From positions 23,143 through 87,142 of the forward strand of contig DAIDAO010000045.1 of the NCBI GenBank assembly GCA_027310575.1: DNA of 64,000 nucleotides. The letters run 5' to 3'. The translations under genes were made by a program, and so were the position numbers. The DNA is from a bacterium. Lineage in GTDB: Archaea > Thermoproteota > Nitrososphaeria > Nitrososphaerales > Gagatemarchaeaceae. Positions within the stretch are counted from its first letter, which is position 1. Each line of letters starts with the position of its first letter. Shown piece by piece: positions 40,335-49,590 of this stretch. Under the pieces are notes generated by a model, which worked only from the letters and a program-made list of their open reading frames with translations, had not been told where the DNA came from and did not search any database.

Positions 40335-40901
40335 TCACTGCCCGAGGGCTATGCCCTCTATCGCCTCCGTCCTCTGAGACCACTTCTGCCTGATGTCGGC
40401 CACCGTCCGGGCGAACCCGTTCAGTGCTGTCTGAATCGAGTTGGGAGCCAAACCGTCGTACGTGAGGCTGCCAGGCGACGTCGCCTGGTCGAACTGGAAC
40501 ACCGCGCTCACGAACGAATAGTCGTAATCGTACAGCTTGTTGAGCCTGTCTTCGTTGATCTGGATCGGCGCGACCCAGCCGGCGTACCCCTGCGCCGCGT
40601 GCCTGACCTCCCCGCTGAGCGTCTGCACCTGGGCGATCAGCGAGCCGACGCTGGTGAGGTTGGTCAGGTCGTTGTTAGCGGACACCTGCTTCCTCAGCTG
40701 CTGGAGGTTGTCCTTTGCGTGGTCGAGCTTGTCCGCGACCTGGTTCCTCAGCAGCTCGTCGGATACCCTGATGTCCTCCTTGCTCCTGTACCCTCTCAGC
40801 CCTGGGATGAGAAGCTCGAGCTTCTTCGCGACCCCTCTGTTCGCGTCCACCTGCTGCCTGATGTCCGGGTTGCCCTGAGACAAGGCCTTCCGAAACTCGA
40901 C
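40335..40901 (-). CDS. Coiled-coil protein, first gene of the SPFH operon
   Basis: From GTG at 40901 the product is 188 residues, helical and charged: NPDIRQQVDANRGVAKKLEL, VSDELLRNQVADKLDHAKDN, LQQLRKQVSANNDL, IAQVQTLSGEVRHAAQGYAG, ending with ARTVADIRQKWSQRTEAIEG. TTG at 40883 is better spaced (about 35 bases) from the TATA-like atttattta at 40914-40922. The protein is not a PspA by sequence but holds the same operon position as the PspA-like YdjF in Bacillus. Its end meets the SPFH gene within six bases. Confidence 0.65.
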   Translation of the reverse strand, partial: VEFRKALSQGNPDIRQQVDANRGVAKKLELLIPGLRGYRSKEDIRVSDELLRNQVADKLDHAKDNLQQLRKQVSANNDLTNLTSVGSLIAQVQTLSGEVRHAAQGYAGWVAPIQINEDRLNKLYDYDYSFVSAVFQFDQATSPGSLTYDGLAPNSIQTALNGFARTVADIRQKWSQRTEAIEGIALGQ

Positions 40902-40913
40902 CCCCCTCCATCT

Positions 40914-40923
40914 AAATAAATAT
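40914..40923. promoter_or_regulatory. Divergent TATA-like element (SPFH operon / DUF72 gene)
   Basis: The run taaataaata lies about 20-30 bases from the possible starts of the minus-strand coiled-coil gene and about 35 bases before the TTG of the plus-strand DUF72 gene. Confidence 0.4.
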
Positions 40924-40956
40924 GGCGACCCTCTTTCGAGTCTGGGAAACGTCTCA

Positions 40957-41757
40957 TTGGACCTCGAGAAGCTCAGGATAGGCTGCAGCGGGTGGTCATA
41001 CAAGGACTGGCAGGGGGTGTTCTACCCGAAGGGGCTGGCGGCCAAGGACTACCTCCCCTACTACTCGAAGGTCTTCGACTGCGTGGAGATAGACTCCAGC
41101 TTCTACAGGGTCCCCAACCAGTTCATGGTGAACCAGTGGAGGAGCGGCACCCCCGCCGGGTTCCTCTTCTCCCCTAAGCTCCCGAAGAAGATAACCCACG
41201 AGAACAAGCTCAAAGACTCCGAGTCCGCCCTCGTCTACTTCTACAGCGTCCTGGGCAGGCTGAAGGAGAAGCTCGGCCCCATAGCCGTGCAGCTCCCTCC
41301 GTCGATCAAGCTCGGCACCCACGAGGGCGTCCTGAAAGAGTTCATCTCCCAGCTGAGCCCAGAGTTCAGGCACGCCATAGAGTTCCGCCACAGATCATGG
41401 TTCACCCCGGAGGTCTACTCCCTCCTGAAGAAGAACAACATCGCAATGGTCTGGTCCCTGAACCAGTACGTCGAGACACCGCCAGAGGTGACCGCAGACT
41501 TCGTCTACCTGAGAATGGTCGGGGACAGGGAGATCACGGAGTTCACCGGGGTGCAGAAGGACCGGTCTGCGGACATGAAGCGCTGGGCCGACGCCGTCAG
41601 GGAGAATTCAGGCAAGTTCGAGGACGGCTACGTCTTCTTCAACAACCACTTCGCTGGGTTCAGCCCCGAGTCGGCGAACGAGTTCCGGCGGCTCCTGGGG
41701 CTCATGGAGCTAGACTGGAAGGCCCAGGGGACGCAGCAGCAGACGCTCTTCGGGTAG
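40957..41757 (+). CDS. DUF72 (YecE-like) TIM-barrel protein
   Basis: The 266-residue protein starts at TTG and has the DUF72 signature: RIGCSGWSYKDWQGVFYPKG near residue 6, FDCVEIDSSFYRVP, FLFSPKLPKKITHE, PIAVQLPPSIK, AIEFRHRSWF, DFVYLRMVGD and YVFFNNHFAGFSP. The biochemical role of this TIM barrel is unknown; it may bind DNA or a repair factor. Its C-terminus QQQTLFG resembles a PCNA-interacting tail. It is followed seven bases later by DNA polymerase IV, so the pair is probably one transcript. Confidence 0.85.
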   Translation: MDLEKLRIGCSGWSYKDWQGVFYPKGLAAKDYLPYYSKVFDCVEIDSSFYRVPNQFMVNQWRSGTPAGFLFSPKLPKKITHENKLKDSESALVYFYSVLGRLKEKLGPIAVQLPPSIKLGTHEGVLKEFISQLSPEFRHAIEFRHRSWFTPEVYSLLKKNNIAMVWSLNQYVETPPEVTADFVYLRMVGDREITEFTGVQKDRSADMKRWADAVRENSGKFEDGYVFFNNHFAGFSPESANEFRRLLGLMELDWKAQGTQQQTLFG

Positions 41758-41764
41758 ACCCTGA

Positions 41765-42859
41765 ATGATGCAGCTCGAGAGAAGGACGATCCTCCACGTA
41801 GACCTGGACGCCTTCTACGTCTCCGCAGAGGTGAGAGAGCGCCCCGAGCTGAAGGGCATACCGGTCGTGGTGGGGGCTGACCCTGAAGGCGGCCAGGGGA
41901 GGGGGGTGGTCATCGCCTGCTCCTACGAGGCAAGGAAGTTCGGCCTCAGGTCGGGGATGCCTATCTCGCAGGCGTTCAGGCTCTGCCCGCAGGCGAAGTA
42001 CATCCCTCCCGACTGGGGGCTCTACGAACGCGCCTCCGAGGAGGTCATGAAGACGCTCCGGGGGTTCGCTGACAGGTTCGAGAAGGGGAGCATCGACGAG
42101 GCCTACCTCGACATCACGAGCAGGGCCGCTGACGAGAGATCCGCTGCAGGGGTGGCGGCCGAGGTCAAGCGCGCGGTCAGGGAGCAGCACGGCCTTACCT
42201 GCTCGATCGGGGTCGGCCCGAACAAGTCGTCCGCGAAGATAGCGTCGGACCGCAACAAGCCAGACGGACTCACCGTGGTCCCGTTCGGCGACGTGGCTGG
42301 CTTCCTCGCGCCGCTCCCAGTAGGCGTGGTCCCAGGCATAGGAAGGAAGACGCAGGACTTCCTGAGCGAGAAGGGGATCACCACGATAAGGCAGCTCCAG
42401 GAACTGGAAGGGAAGCAGCTCCTGTCCTGGTTCGGCAAGAACGGGGTCTGGCTCTGGGGGGTGATCCACGGCGAGGAGAACGTCGAGGTGAAGCAGCAGG
42501 AGATCCCGAAGTCGCTCAGCGTCGAGAGGACATTCAAGGACGACGTGAAGGACTTCAGAGAGGTGAGGAAGGAGGCCGCGGACGGCGCCGCCGAGCTCAT
42601 GAGACGGGTGAAGTCGGGCGGCTACTCGTACAGGGTCGCAGGGATCAAGATCAGGTTCCGGGGTTTCGAAACCCACACTAGGGAGAAGACGCTCGTCAGC
42701 CACACCGACGACGAGCGCCCCCTCGCAGAGGCTGTCGAGAAACTCCTGGACGAATTCGAAACGAGGAAGGAGCCCGTCAGGCTGATTGGGATCCGTGTCG
42801 CCGACATTCAGCGCTCGACTTCGGGTCCATCAAGGCTCGACGACTGGATACGCGGCTGA
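41765..42859 (+). CDS. dinB: DNA polymerase IV, Y-family (Dpo4/DinB)
   Basis: This 364-residue polymerase copies past damaged bases. It has the catalytic carboxylates in LHVDLDAFYVSAEVRE (residues about 10-25) and GSIDEAYLDIT (about 110-120), the Y-family palm segment SIGVGPNKSSAKIASDRNKPDG, and GIGRKTQDFLSEKGITTI as thumb helix-hairpin-helix. The little finger region is KSLSVERTFKDDVKDF to the end. The tail PSRLDDWIRG resembles a PIP box for PCNA binding. Length is as for Sulfolobus Dpo4. Its 3' end overlaps the convergent transporter by 52 bases. Confidence 0.95.
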   Translation: MMQLERRTILHVDLDAFYVSAEVRERPELKGIPVVVGADPEGGQGRGVVIACSYEARKFGLRSGMPISQAFRLCPQAKYIPPDWGLYERASEEVMKTLRGFADRFEKGSIDEAYLDITSRAADERSAAGVAAEVKRAVREQHGLTCSIGVGPNKSSAKIASDRNKPDGLTVVPFGDVAGFLAPLPVGVVPGIGRKTQDFLSEKGITTIRQLQELEGKQLLSWFGKNGVWLWGVIHGEENVEVKQQEIPKSLSVERTFKDDVKDFREVRKEAADGAAELMRRVKSGGYSYRVAGIKIRFRGFETHTREKTLVSHTDDERPLAEAVEKLLDEFETRKEPVRLIGIRVADIQRSTSGPSRLDDWIRG

Positions 42860-44061
42860 ATCCCCTCCCGACTCTCCTCTGGAAGCCTAGCGTCCTTGAA
42901 CATTATCCAGAACAGACTGATGCCCACCGCATAGAGCAGCGTGGCTATGTAGAACGGCAGAGCCAGCAGCCCCTCGCCGATGAAGTAGTACCCCACAATC
43001 TGGGAGAGGGAGTTTGGAAGCCTCCACAGCGAGGCGGTGATTCCCGACGCCATTCCTCTTTCGTCTGGGGAGACAAGTCCCATGATCAGCGACTGGGTGA
43101 GGGGATTGGAGAGGTTCATCAGGAACACCCTCACCAAGTACAGAGACGCTGCTACGGGGAATGTCGGGGACGACGGGATCGCGACCATGAAAATCATCGA
43201 AGAGGCCTGGGTGATCACGGTCGCCTTCACGAGACCGAACCGCTTTGCAAGCCTGGGTGATGCGAAGACCACGAATGCAGTAAGGAGATTCGTGATCCCA
43301 AGGACCGGGCCGCTTATCTCGTCGCCGACGCCATAAGCCTTCGAGAACCAGTAGAGCATCAGGGGGACGAAAAGACCCGCGCCCACCGCTATGGCTACGC
43401 TGTAGGTGACATACTTCTTCAGGACGTTCCCAGACTTCCGCGGGAGTATCCCTTTCCTCCTCTCGGTGACCGGACTTTCCGTTATCTTGAACATCAGGGG
43501 CGTTATTGACAGATTCAGGAGGCCGACAATCACGTACAGGACGACATGGGCCTCACGCGAGCCGAGGCCTATTCCCCGCAGGGCGAACAGGGAGGATATG
43601 ATGAAGCCTCCGATTGCGCCTGCTATCCATCCTATGAAAGCCAGAAGCGAGAACGCGGACGTCCTTCTCTGGTCCCCTGCCTTGTCTGCCAAGAGCGCGC
43701 CCACAGACACAGCATAGGCAGCTTCGCCCATCCCTTCCAGAAAAGCCACCAGAAGATAGAGCACGAAGTTCGTCGTCAGCGCGAAGCCCATAAGGCTCAA
43801 GCTCGCGCAGACATTTCCCAGAATCAGCATCTTCCTTCTTCCGTGCCTGTCTGCGAGCGCCCCCAGAGGTATGCTGAGCGCGACCAGGGTGAGGCCCATG
43901 ACCGACCCGACTACGCCCGTCAGCGTGGGAGCCAGGCCCTGAACGTTCGGCAGGAAGTAGGACAGGTCGGTGTAGATGAACCCGATCGCGACGTTCGGGA
44001 TGAAGCTGAGGTAGATCAGCAGCTTTGCCTGCCGTGGAATCCCCTCGTAGTCGCTGAACAA
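42808..44061 (-). CDS. MFS transporter
   Basis: The 417-residue protein has 12 predicted helices with the loop 2-3 motif LGALADRHGRRKMLILGN (about residues 68-85) and a charged central loop (KITESPVTERRKGILPRKSG). The second half repeats the pattern (FASPRLAKRFGLVKATVI). The 52-base overlap of its 3' end with dinB is convergent. The promoter region is shared with the divergent hyuA gene, so it may carry a hydantoin, 5-oxoproline or peptide-like substrate; this is inference from position only. Confidence 0.85.
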   Translation of the reverse strand: MFSDYEGIPRQAKLLIYLSFIPNVAIGFIYTDLSYFLPNVQGLAPTLTGVVGSVMGLTLVALSIPLGALADRHGRRKMLILGNVCASLSLMGFALTTNFVLYLLVAFLEGMGEAAYAVSVGALLADKAGDQRRTSAFSLLAFIGWIAGAIGGFIISSLFALRGIGLGSREAHVVLYVIVGLLNLSITPLMFKITESPVTERRKGILPRKSGNVLKKYVTYSVAIAVGAGLFVPLMLYWFSKAYGVGDEISGPVLGITNLLTAFVVFASPRLAKRFGLVKATVITQASSMIFMVAIPSSPTFPVAASLYLVRVFLMNLSNPLTQSLIMGLVSPDERGMASGITASLWRLPNSLSQIVGYYFIGEGLLALPFYIATLLYAVGISLFWIMFKDARLPEESREGIQPRIQSSSLDGPEVER

Positions 44062-44089
44062 CCTACGCCCGCATCATGGGCAAATCAAT

Positions 44090-44098
44090 CAGTATAAA
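44090..44098. promoter_or_regulatory. Divergent TATA-like element (MFS / hyuA)
   Basis: The sequence agtataaac lies about 30 bases before the hyuA ATG at 44128 and about 30 bases before the transporter ATG at 44061 on the other strand, arguing for joint control. Confidence 0.45.
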
Positions 44099-44127
44099 CG
44101 CAAAGAAGTGGGCCGCATCCCCCTGCG

Positions 44128-46146
44128 ATGCCAGAGAACCGGGTCAGACCCACTGTCGGGGTCGACGTCGGCGGGACGTTCACAGACATCGTCATCGGGG
44201 ACGCCGGCGGTCTGTCGGTCCTGAAGCTCCCGACAACGGCCGACCCATCGAAGGCCGTCCTCCGCGGCCTGCGCAGGCTCGGACCGAGAGTCAGGAGCGC
44301 TTCCCTGATATCGCACGCCACGACCCTGGCGACCAACGCCCTCCTCACTCGCACCGGCCTGGCTCGCACCGCGCTCGTGACCAACGAGGGTTTCAGGGAC
44401 GTCCTGGAGATAGGAAGGCAGAGGCGCCCCGAGCTCTATTCGCTCGACACAAGGAGGCCGGCCCCCCTCGTGGAGAGGCACGACAGGCTCACGGTCGGAT
44501 GCAGGACTGGGGCTGACGGCTCGGAGATATCGCCGCTGGACGTAGCCGAGGCCGGCTCGCTCGCGTGTCGAATAGCGAAGGAGGGGTACGAGTCGGTGGC
44601 GGTCTGCTTCCTCAATTCATACCTCGACGGCGCCCATGAGGAGGGGATGCGGGATGCCCTCCGAGAGGCCGGGTTCCGCGGGCACGTCAGCATCTCAAGC
44701 GAGGTCGACCCTGAGTACAGGGAGTACGAGCGGTTCTCGACCACGGTAGTCAACGCGGTCCTCTCCCCCCTGATGACAGGGTACCTCTCGTCGCTTTCCG
44801 CCTCCCTCCGCCGTTCTCGGGTCCGCGCCCCCGTGTATGTCATGAACTCGGACGGGGGAGCCAGCACCATCTCCTATGCCTCGTCCCGCCCGGTCGTCGC
44901 GATCGAGTCAGGCCCCGCGGCAGGGGTCGTGGCCTCCAAGCTGCTCGCCAGGGACCTCTCGCTCGGGAAGGTCCTGACTTTCGACATGGGTGGGACCACC
45001 GCGAAGGCAGGCACAGTGATCAACGGAGAGCCTGACATAGTGAGCGAGTTCGAGGCCGCAGGTAGGACGCACAGCGGGAAGTCGATCAGGGGGAGCGGCT
45101 ATCCTGTCAGGGGGCAGTTCATCGACCTCGCAGAGGTGAGCGCAGGGGGCGGCACTGTGGCCTGGGTCGACGAGGCCGGGGAACTGAAGGCGGGACCGCG
45201 AAGCGCAGGCTCCCACCCCGGCCCCGCCTGCTACGGCCTGGGCGGCACCGAGCCCACAGTGACAGACGCCAACGTCGTCCTTGGAAGGCTCAGCCCGACC
45301 TCCCTCCTCGGCGGGGCCATGCGCATCCGCCACGATCTTGCCCTCCGCTCCATAAGGAAGCTGTCGAAGAAGCTCGGCCTCGACCTGGCCGGGGCGGCCG
45401 TCGGGACTCTTAGGCTCGTCAACGACAGCATGACGAAGGCTATCTCGAAGGTGACCGTGGAAAGGGGTCGAGACCCCGGGGACTTCGCCATGGTCGCCTT
45501 CGGCGGGGCGGGACCGCTGCACGCCTGCGACCTGGCCGAGGAGATGGGGATCGGAGAGGTCATCGTCCCCGTCCATGCCGGCCTCTTCTCCGCCTACGGC
45601 CTCCTGGCAGGGGAGCTCACGCGGACCTTCGTCGCCCCGGTCATGGAAGCCGGGCCTCTGCTCGAGCCGCGCTTCGCAGAGCTCGAGGCGGCCGCGTCCA
45701 GGGAGATGCACAGGGAGGGCTTCAGGCGGTTCACCCTCGACCGCTTCGTGGAGTGCAGGTACCTCGGTCAGTCCCACGAGCTGCTCCTCCCGTTCGAGGG
45801 AGAAACCTCCGCCCGCGACGCGTTCGACAGGCGCCATAGGGAGCTCTACGGCTACTCCCTCCCTGACAGGATGGAAGCGGTCAACATCAGGGTGAGGGCC
45901 ACGGTACAGAAGGGTTCGGTCGCCCCCCTGAGGTCTCAGCCCGCCCGTCGGCCCGCTCCTCCCTCCGAGAGGGGTGCCTGGATAGGCGGTGATCGCGTCC
46001 GGACCGGCGTGTTCACACGGGAAACTCTCAGGCCGGGAGACTCCGGGCGGGGCCCATGCATAATCGAGGAGTACGACTCGACTCTGATGGTGAACCCTTC
46101 CTGGAGCTGGACGGCGGAGAGCTACGGGACGAGGCTGACGAGATGA
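44128..46146 (+). CDS. hyuA: Hydantoinase/oxoprolinase subunit A (HyuA-like)
   Basis: The 672-residue protein belongs to the ATP-dependent hydantoinase/5-oxoprolinase/acetone carboxylase family. The N-terminal ASKHA-type domain has [16 protein letters not shown] (about 9-24) and [16 protein letters not shown]. The central part has [47 protein letters not shown] and [13 protein letters not shown] with the second phosphate loop. The C-terminal region has [19 protein letters not shown]. The stop overlaps the hyuB start (ATGA). Together the subunits open a cyclic amide with ATP; the exact substrate is unknown. Confidence 0.9.
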   Translation: MPENRVRPTVGVDVGGTFTDIVIGDAGGLSVLKLPTTADPSKAVLRGLRRLGPRVRSASLISHATTLATNALLTRTGLARTALVTNEGFRDVLEIGRQRRPELYSLDTRRPAPLVERHDRLTVGCRTGADGSEISPLDVAEAGSLACRIAKEGYESVAVCFLNSYLDGAHEEGMRDALREAGFRGHVSISSEVDPEYREYERFSTTVVNAVLSPLMTGYLSSLSASLRRSRVRAPVYVMNSDGGASTISYASSRPVVAIESGPAAGVVASKLLARDLSLGKVLTFDMGGTTAKAGTVINGEPDIVSEFEAAGRTHSGKSIRGSGYPVRGQFIDLAEVSAGGGTVAWVDEAGELKAGPRSAGSHPGPACYGLGGTEPTVTDANVVLGRLSPTSLLGGAMRIRHDLALRSIRKLSKKLGLDLAGAAVGTLRLVNDSMTKAISKVTVERGRDPGDFAMVAFGGAGPLHACDLAEEMGIGEVIVPVHAGLFSAYGLLAGELTRTFVAPVMEAGPLLEPRFAELEAAASREMHREGFRRFTLDRFVECRYLGQSHELLLPFEGETSARDAFDRRHRELYGYSLPDRMEAVNIRVRATVQKGSVAPLRSQPARRPAPPSERGAWIGGDRVRTGVFTRETLRPGDSGRGPCIIEEYDSTLMVNPSWSWTAESYGTRLTR

Positions 46147-47804
46147 GCTCCGACAAGGTGACTCTGCAGATCATCAGCAACTCTCTCCTCTACGCCAGCG
46201 AGGAGATGGGAATCGCCCTGCGCAACTCCGCCTATTCTCCGAACATCAAGGAGAGGATGGACCATTCCGCCGCGGTCTTCGACCCAGAGGGGAGGCTCCT
46301 CGCGCAGGCGGAGCACATCCCGGTCCACCTCGGCTCCCTCCCCTGGGGCCTGAAGAACCTGATTGACTTCTGCGCCCGCGAGGGCATCAGGCTCGAACCT
46401 GACTCCATGGTGGTCTCCAACGACCCGTACCTGACGGGGACGCACCTGAACGACGTCACCCTCATGGCCCCCATACACCACCGTGGGGAGCTGGTCGCGT
46501 TCGCGGTCAACAAGGCGCACCACGCGGACGTCGGGGGCGCAGTCCCGGGGAGCATCTCGATGGACGCTAGGACCCTCGAAGACGAGGGGTACGTGCTCGC
46601 TCCGTCCGTCCTCTGGAGGAGGGGGGCCTTCGACGAATCCGTCGTCGAGCGGTTCGCCTCAGCGTCCAGGACGCCGAACGAGCGCAGGGGGGACCTGAAG
46701 GCGCAGGTGGCGGCAAACGTCTCCGGCGCCAGGCGGGTCAGGGAGGTCATAGACAGGTACGGAATCGACGCCTTCCAGCTCTCCGCAGACCACTCCTTCA
46801 AGCATGCCGAGGCGCTCACGCGGGCGAGGCTGGCAGGGTTCAGTCGGGGGACGTACCGCGCATCCGACTGGCTGGAGGGTCCCGCAGGGGAAGACCTGGA
46901 GCTGAGGGTGGGAGTGACGATCTCGGCCTCGGGGGTCGTCGTGGATTACGCCGGCACCTCCAAGGAGGTCGACTATCCGCTCAACGCTGTCTTCGGGGTG
47001 ACGATCTCTGGCGTCTACTTCGTATTCCGGTGCGTGCTCGGGGATGACATACCTGCGAACCACGGAGCATTCTCGGCCCTGAGAGTAAGCGCGCCGCGGA
47101 GCACGGTCGTCAACCCCACCCGTCCCCACCCGGTCGGCGGGGGGAACGTCGAGACAAGCCAGCGGAACGCAGACGTAGTGTTCCGGGCGCTCGCCTCTGC
47201 GACCCCTGGCCGCGTCCCTGCAGCCGCAGGGGGGTCCATGAACAACGTGATGATCGGCGGCGAGGCTCGGGGGGCCCCGTGGGCATTCTACGAGACCATC
47301 GGCGTCGGCCTCGGCGGGGGCGCGAGGGCAGACGGGATAGACGGGATTCAGGCGAACATGACCAACACCCTGAACACCCCCATCGAAGCGATCGAGCGGA
47401 CCCTCCCTCTCAGGATGGTGCGCTACGAATTCAGGCCGGACAGCTCGGGGGCTGGGAGGTTCAGGGGCGGTTCGGGGCTCGTGAGGGCGTATCAGGCATT
47501 GGCTGACGGGACCACCTTCACCGTACTGGCCGACAGGCACAGGCACCGGCCCTGGGGGCTCGAGGGCGGAGGCCCAGGGAGCGGCACGTCTGTGACGGTC
47601 GTGAGGAGCGGGAGGCGTGCCGAGGTACCTGCAAAATCGACTCTGGACCTTGCAGCCGGCGATGTCGTGGAGGTCATGACCGCCGGGGGCGGAGGCTACG
47701 GCGCCCCCACAGCGAGGAGCAGGTCGATGATTAGGAAGGACGTCCGCAACGGCCTCCTGACCGAAGCGAAGGCGATGTCAGACTACCGCCGGGCCGCACC
47801 CTGA
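46143..47804 (+). CDS. hyuB: Hydantoinase/oxoprolinase subunit B (HyuB-like)
   Basis: The 553-residue protein begins [20 protein letters not shown] and carries family landmarks SPNIKERMDHSAAVFDPEGR, VSNDPYLTGTHLNDVTLMAP, KAHHADVGGAVPGSIS and the Gly-rich RFRGGSGLVRAYQALADGTT, ending TAGGGGYGAP. Ser/His/Asp metal positions in the NDPYLTGTH and AHHADVGG motifs appear intact. It is translationally coupled to hyuA by a four-base overlap. The 3' end overlaps the convergent BtuF-like gene by 22 bases. Confidence 0.9.
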   Translation: MSSDKVTLQIISNSLLYASEEMGIALRNSAYSPNIKERMDHSAAVFDPEGRLLAQAEHIPVHLGSLPWGLKNLIDFCAREGIRLEPDSMVVSNDPYLTGTHLNDVTLMAPIHHRGELVAFAVNKAHHADVGGAVPGSISMDARTLEDEGYVLAPSVLWRRGAFDESVVERFASASRTPNERRGDLKAQVAANVSGARRVREVIDRYGIDAFQLSADHSFKHAEALTRARLAGFSRGTYRASDWLEGPAGEDLELRVGVTISASGVVVDYAGTSKEVDYPLNAVFGVTISGVYFVFRCVLGDDIPANHGAFSALRVSAPRSTVVNPTRPHPVGGGNVETSQRNADVVFRALASATPGRVPAAAGGSMNNVMIGGEARGAPWAFYETIGVGLGGGARADGIDGIQANMTNTLNTPIEAIERTLPLRMVRYEFRPDSSGAGRFRGGSGLVRAYQALADGTTFTVLADRHRHRPWGLEGGGPGSGTSVTVVRSGRRAEVPAKSTLDLAAGDVVEVMTAGGGGYGAPTARSRSMIRKDVRNGLLTEAKAMSDYRRAAP

Positions 47805-48649
47805 CCTCTTGGCGCGGTGCCGCCCCTCTCCTTCGCCTCCCTGAGCGTCCTCTCCAGCCAGGGAAGCGCTTCGGTGACGAACGAAGGGCCATGGTGGGCG
47901 AGGAAGTCGAGGGGTCCGGGGGTGACGAACACGTTGCCCGACTTCACTGCGCGCAGCCCTCCCCACTTCCTCGACTCGAAGAGCCGTGCCACTGCGGCGT
48001 CCCTTCCACCCGAGTACATCTTCGGCTCATAGACGATCAGGTCGGGGTCCTGGGCGGCCACCCAACCCGGGTCAGGGGTGAGCCACTCGGACGGGGCGTC
48101 GCAGTAGACGTGCGAGCTCCCGAGGAATCTGAAGGCGTCCGTGATGTAGCTGTAGGCGCCGAAGCTCACCGCGCCGCCCAGGTCGATCTCGACGTAGCTT
48201 CTCAGGCCCGGCACGGCCCCCAGGCTCCCCGCCTTCCGCATCAGGTCCCCTGCAAGTCTCCTGCCGCGGTCCGCTTCGCCAGCCACGAGCCCCACCTTGA
48301 CCACGAAATCCACGATGCCGGCTACGGAAACGGGGAGTTCCAGCGGGTAGACGGGGTGCTTCTTGGAGAGCTTCACGGCGAACTCCCGTTGGTACCCAGT
48401 CACAGTGAAGATCAGGTCAGGCCGTATCTCGTCCAGCACCTCGTCCCTGACAGTACTGTAGCTCCCCAGACGGCGCTTCGTCTTTGCCTCCTTCGGCCGG
48501 GCGCAGAAGGCGCTGACCCCCGCGATCTTGTCCCCCAGGCCCAGGAGAAAAAGGGTCTCCGTGGCGGCAGGGCTGAAGCTGACTATCCTGTCCGGCACCT
48601 CCGGCACGGAGACCTCCGCCCCTAGGATTTCGTTGAACAGCCTGCCCAC
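47783..48649 (-). CDS. BtuF/FecB-like substrate-binding protein without signal peptide
   Basis: The 288-residue protein has the TroA/BtuF-type fold: VPDRIVSFSPAATETLFLLG near the start, GSYSTVRDEVLDEIRPDLIF, and in the second lobe LGGAVSFGAYSYITDAFRFL, WVAAQDPDLIVYEPKMYSGG and GNVFVTPGPLDFLAHHGPSF. Bacterial relatives bind cobalamin or iron chelates outside the cell. Here no signal peptide or lipobox is visible from the GTG start, and no ATG is available upstream, so it is either cytoplasmic or mis-started. It is divergent from a small integral membrane protein that could be a partner. Confidence 0.8.
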   Translation of the reverse strand: MGRLFNEILGAEVSVPEVPDRIVSFSPAATETLFLLGLGDKIAGVSAFCARPKEAKTKRRLGSYSTVRDEVLDEIRPDLIFTVTGYQREFAVKLSKKHPVYPLELPVSVAGIVDFVVKVGLVAGEADRGRRLAGDLMRKAGSLGAVPGLRSYVEIDLGGAVSFGAYSYITDAFRFLGSSHVYCDAPSEWLTPDPGWVAAQDPDLIVYEPKMYSGGRDAAVARLFESRKWGGLRAVKSGNVFVTPGPLDFLAHHGPSFVTEALPWLERTLREAKERGGTAPRGQGAARR

Positions 48650-48700
48650 AGACGCCTTCGGGCTCCGCTCCGCGATATGCGTTTCCGACTGTGCCCAACG

Positions 48701-48709
48701 TTAAATACG
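48701..48709 (+). promoter_or_regulatory. TATA-like box before the membrane-protein gene
   Basis: The sequence gttaaatac lies about 28 bases before the TTG at 48733, which favours that codon as the start over the ATG at 48691 that would sit upstream of the box. Confidence 0.45.
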
Positions 48710-48732
48710 CAAGAGGGGCGCCGGGCCAACGC

Positions 48733-49290
48733 TTGGACAGGCGGAAGCTGATCACAGCCACGCTCCTCGGGGTGATCATCGCAGTGGTCAAGTCCCCGTT
48801 CACCTTCCCTGTCACCGACTACCTGATCATAGTCGAGGTCCCCATCCTGGCCCTGAGCTTCCTCCTCCTCGGCAGGGGGGGCGCGACCTACACGGGCTTC
48901 GTCAACGGGATCCTCCAGTCCGCGGTGAAGGTCACCTTCTTTCCGTACGACCTGATATTCGCGGTCTCCTACGGCGTCCTGGTCGACGTCTTCGGCACCC
49001 TGCTCGGCGTAAGGAGCCAGGGGAGGACCAACACGCGGAGGCTCGTCGCAGCGCTCACGCTGGCGAGCGCCGTCCTGGGGGTCAGCATCGCGTACGTCTT
49101 CCTGGCGCTGAACCTGAGCTCCTCCGTGGGGCTCTCCAACTACTCGACGCCAGCTCTGATCGAAGTGGTGTACGTCCCCATAGTCGCATGGGGGATCGTC
49201 AGCGGGGCGCTCGGAGGGTACATCTCGGCGAGGATCTGGGAACGGAACCTGAAGCCGAAGTTCCAGCCTCTGCAGTCCTCGGCGCCCTAA
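48733..49290 (+). CDS. ECF-type S-component-like membrane protein
   Basis: From TTG at 48733 the product is 185 residues with about five to six membrane helices (LITATLLGVIIAVVK, YLIIVEVPILALSFLLLG, LIFAVSYGVLVDVFGTLLG, LTLASAVLGVSIAYVFLALN, VYVPIVAWGIVSGALGGYIS). Size and helix pattern resemble substrate-capture S components of ECF transporters. The TATA-like box at 48701 places the start after 48730. The divergent BtuF-like binding protein suggests a vitamin or metal-chelate theme. No ECF ATPases are in the window. Confidence 0.6.
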   Translation: MDRRKLITATLLGVIIAVVKSPFTFPVTDYLIIVEVPILALSFLLLGRGGATYTGFVNGILQSAVKVTFFPYDLIFAVSYGVLVDVFGTLLGVRSQGRTNTRRLVAALTLASAVLGVSIAYVFLALNLSSSVGLSNYSTPALIEVVYVPIVAWGIVSGALGGYISARIWERNLKPKFQPLQSSAP

Positions 49291-49505
49291 GCCTTCTGAG
49301 CCTCTGCGATCTCCCTCTCCAGCTTCCTTGTGAACCTGAAGAGGAGATAGTAGAGGGCGACGCCCAGGATCACGAAAGCTCCACCGGCTATCTCGCTGGC
49401 GAGCGTGTCGGTCACGAGGCCGCCGATGAGGACGAAGACCCCTATTGCGACTATGAGGATCGCGGCGGTCCTGGAAATGGGGCTCACCCTGACCTTCGCC
49501 GCCAT
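49287..49505 (-). CDS. Small two-helix membrane protein
   Basis: From ATG at 49505 the product is 72 residues: AAKVRVSPISRTAAILIVAI with a first hydrophobic helix, the short loop TDTLASEIA, a second helix (GGAFVILGVALYYLLF) and the basic/acidic tail RFTRKLEREIAEAQKA. TATA-like CTTTAACC about 28 bases upstream supports this start. It converges on the S-component-like gene with a four-base overlap. No family recognised. Confidence 0.6.
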   Translation of the reverse strand: MAAKVRVSPISRTAAILIVAIGVFVLIGGLVTDTLASEIAGGAFVILGVALYYLLFRFTRKLEREIAEAQKA

Positions 49506-49590
49506 CGCGGCGCCCCGAGCCTCGCCACCGGTTAAAGTGTTCCAGCGCCGGGGAACGGTTAACTGCACCCTCACCGATTAGGCGCAAGCG

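Noticed and set aside
38287..40377. A 696-codon plus-strand frame opposite the SPFH operon
   Set aside because: It is the antisense of three well-supported genes and its product is His/Leu/Val-rich low-complexity sequence; a side effect of high third-position G+C.
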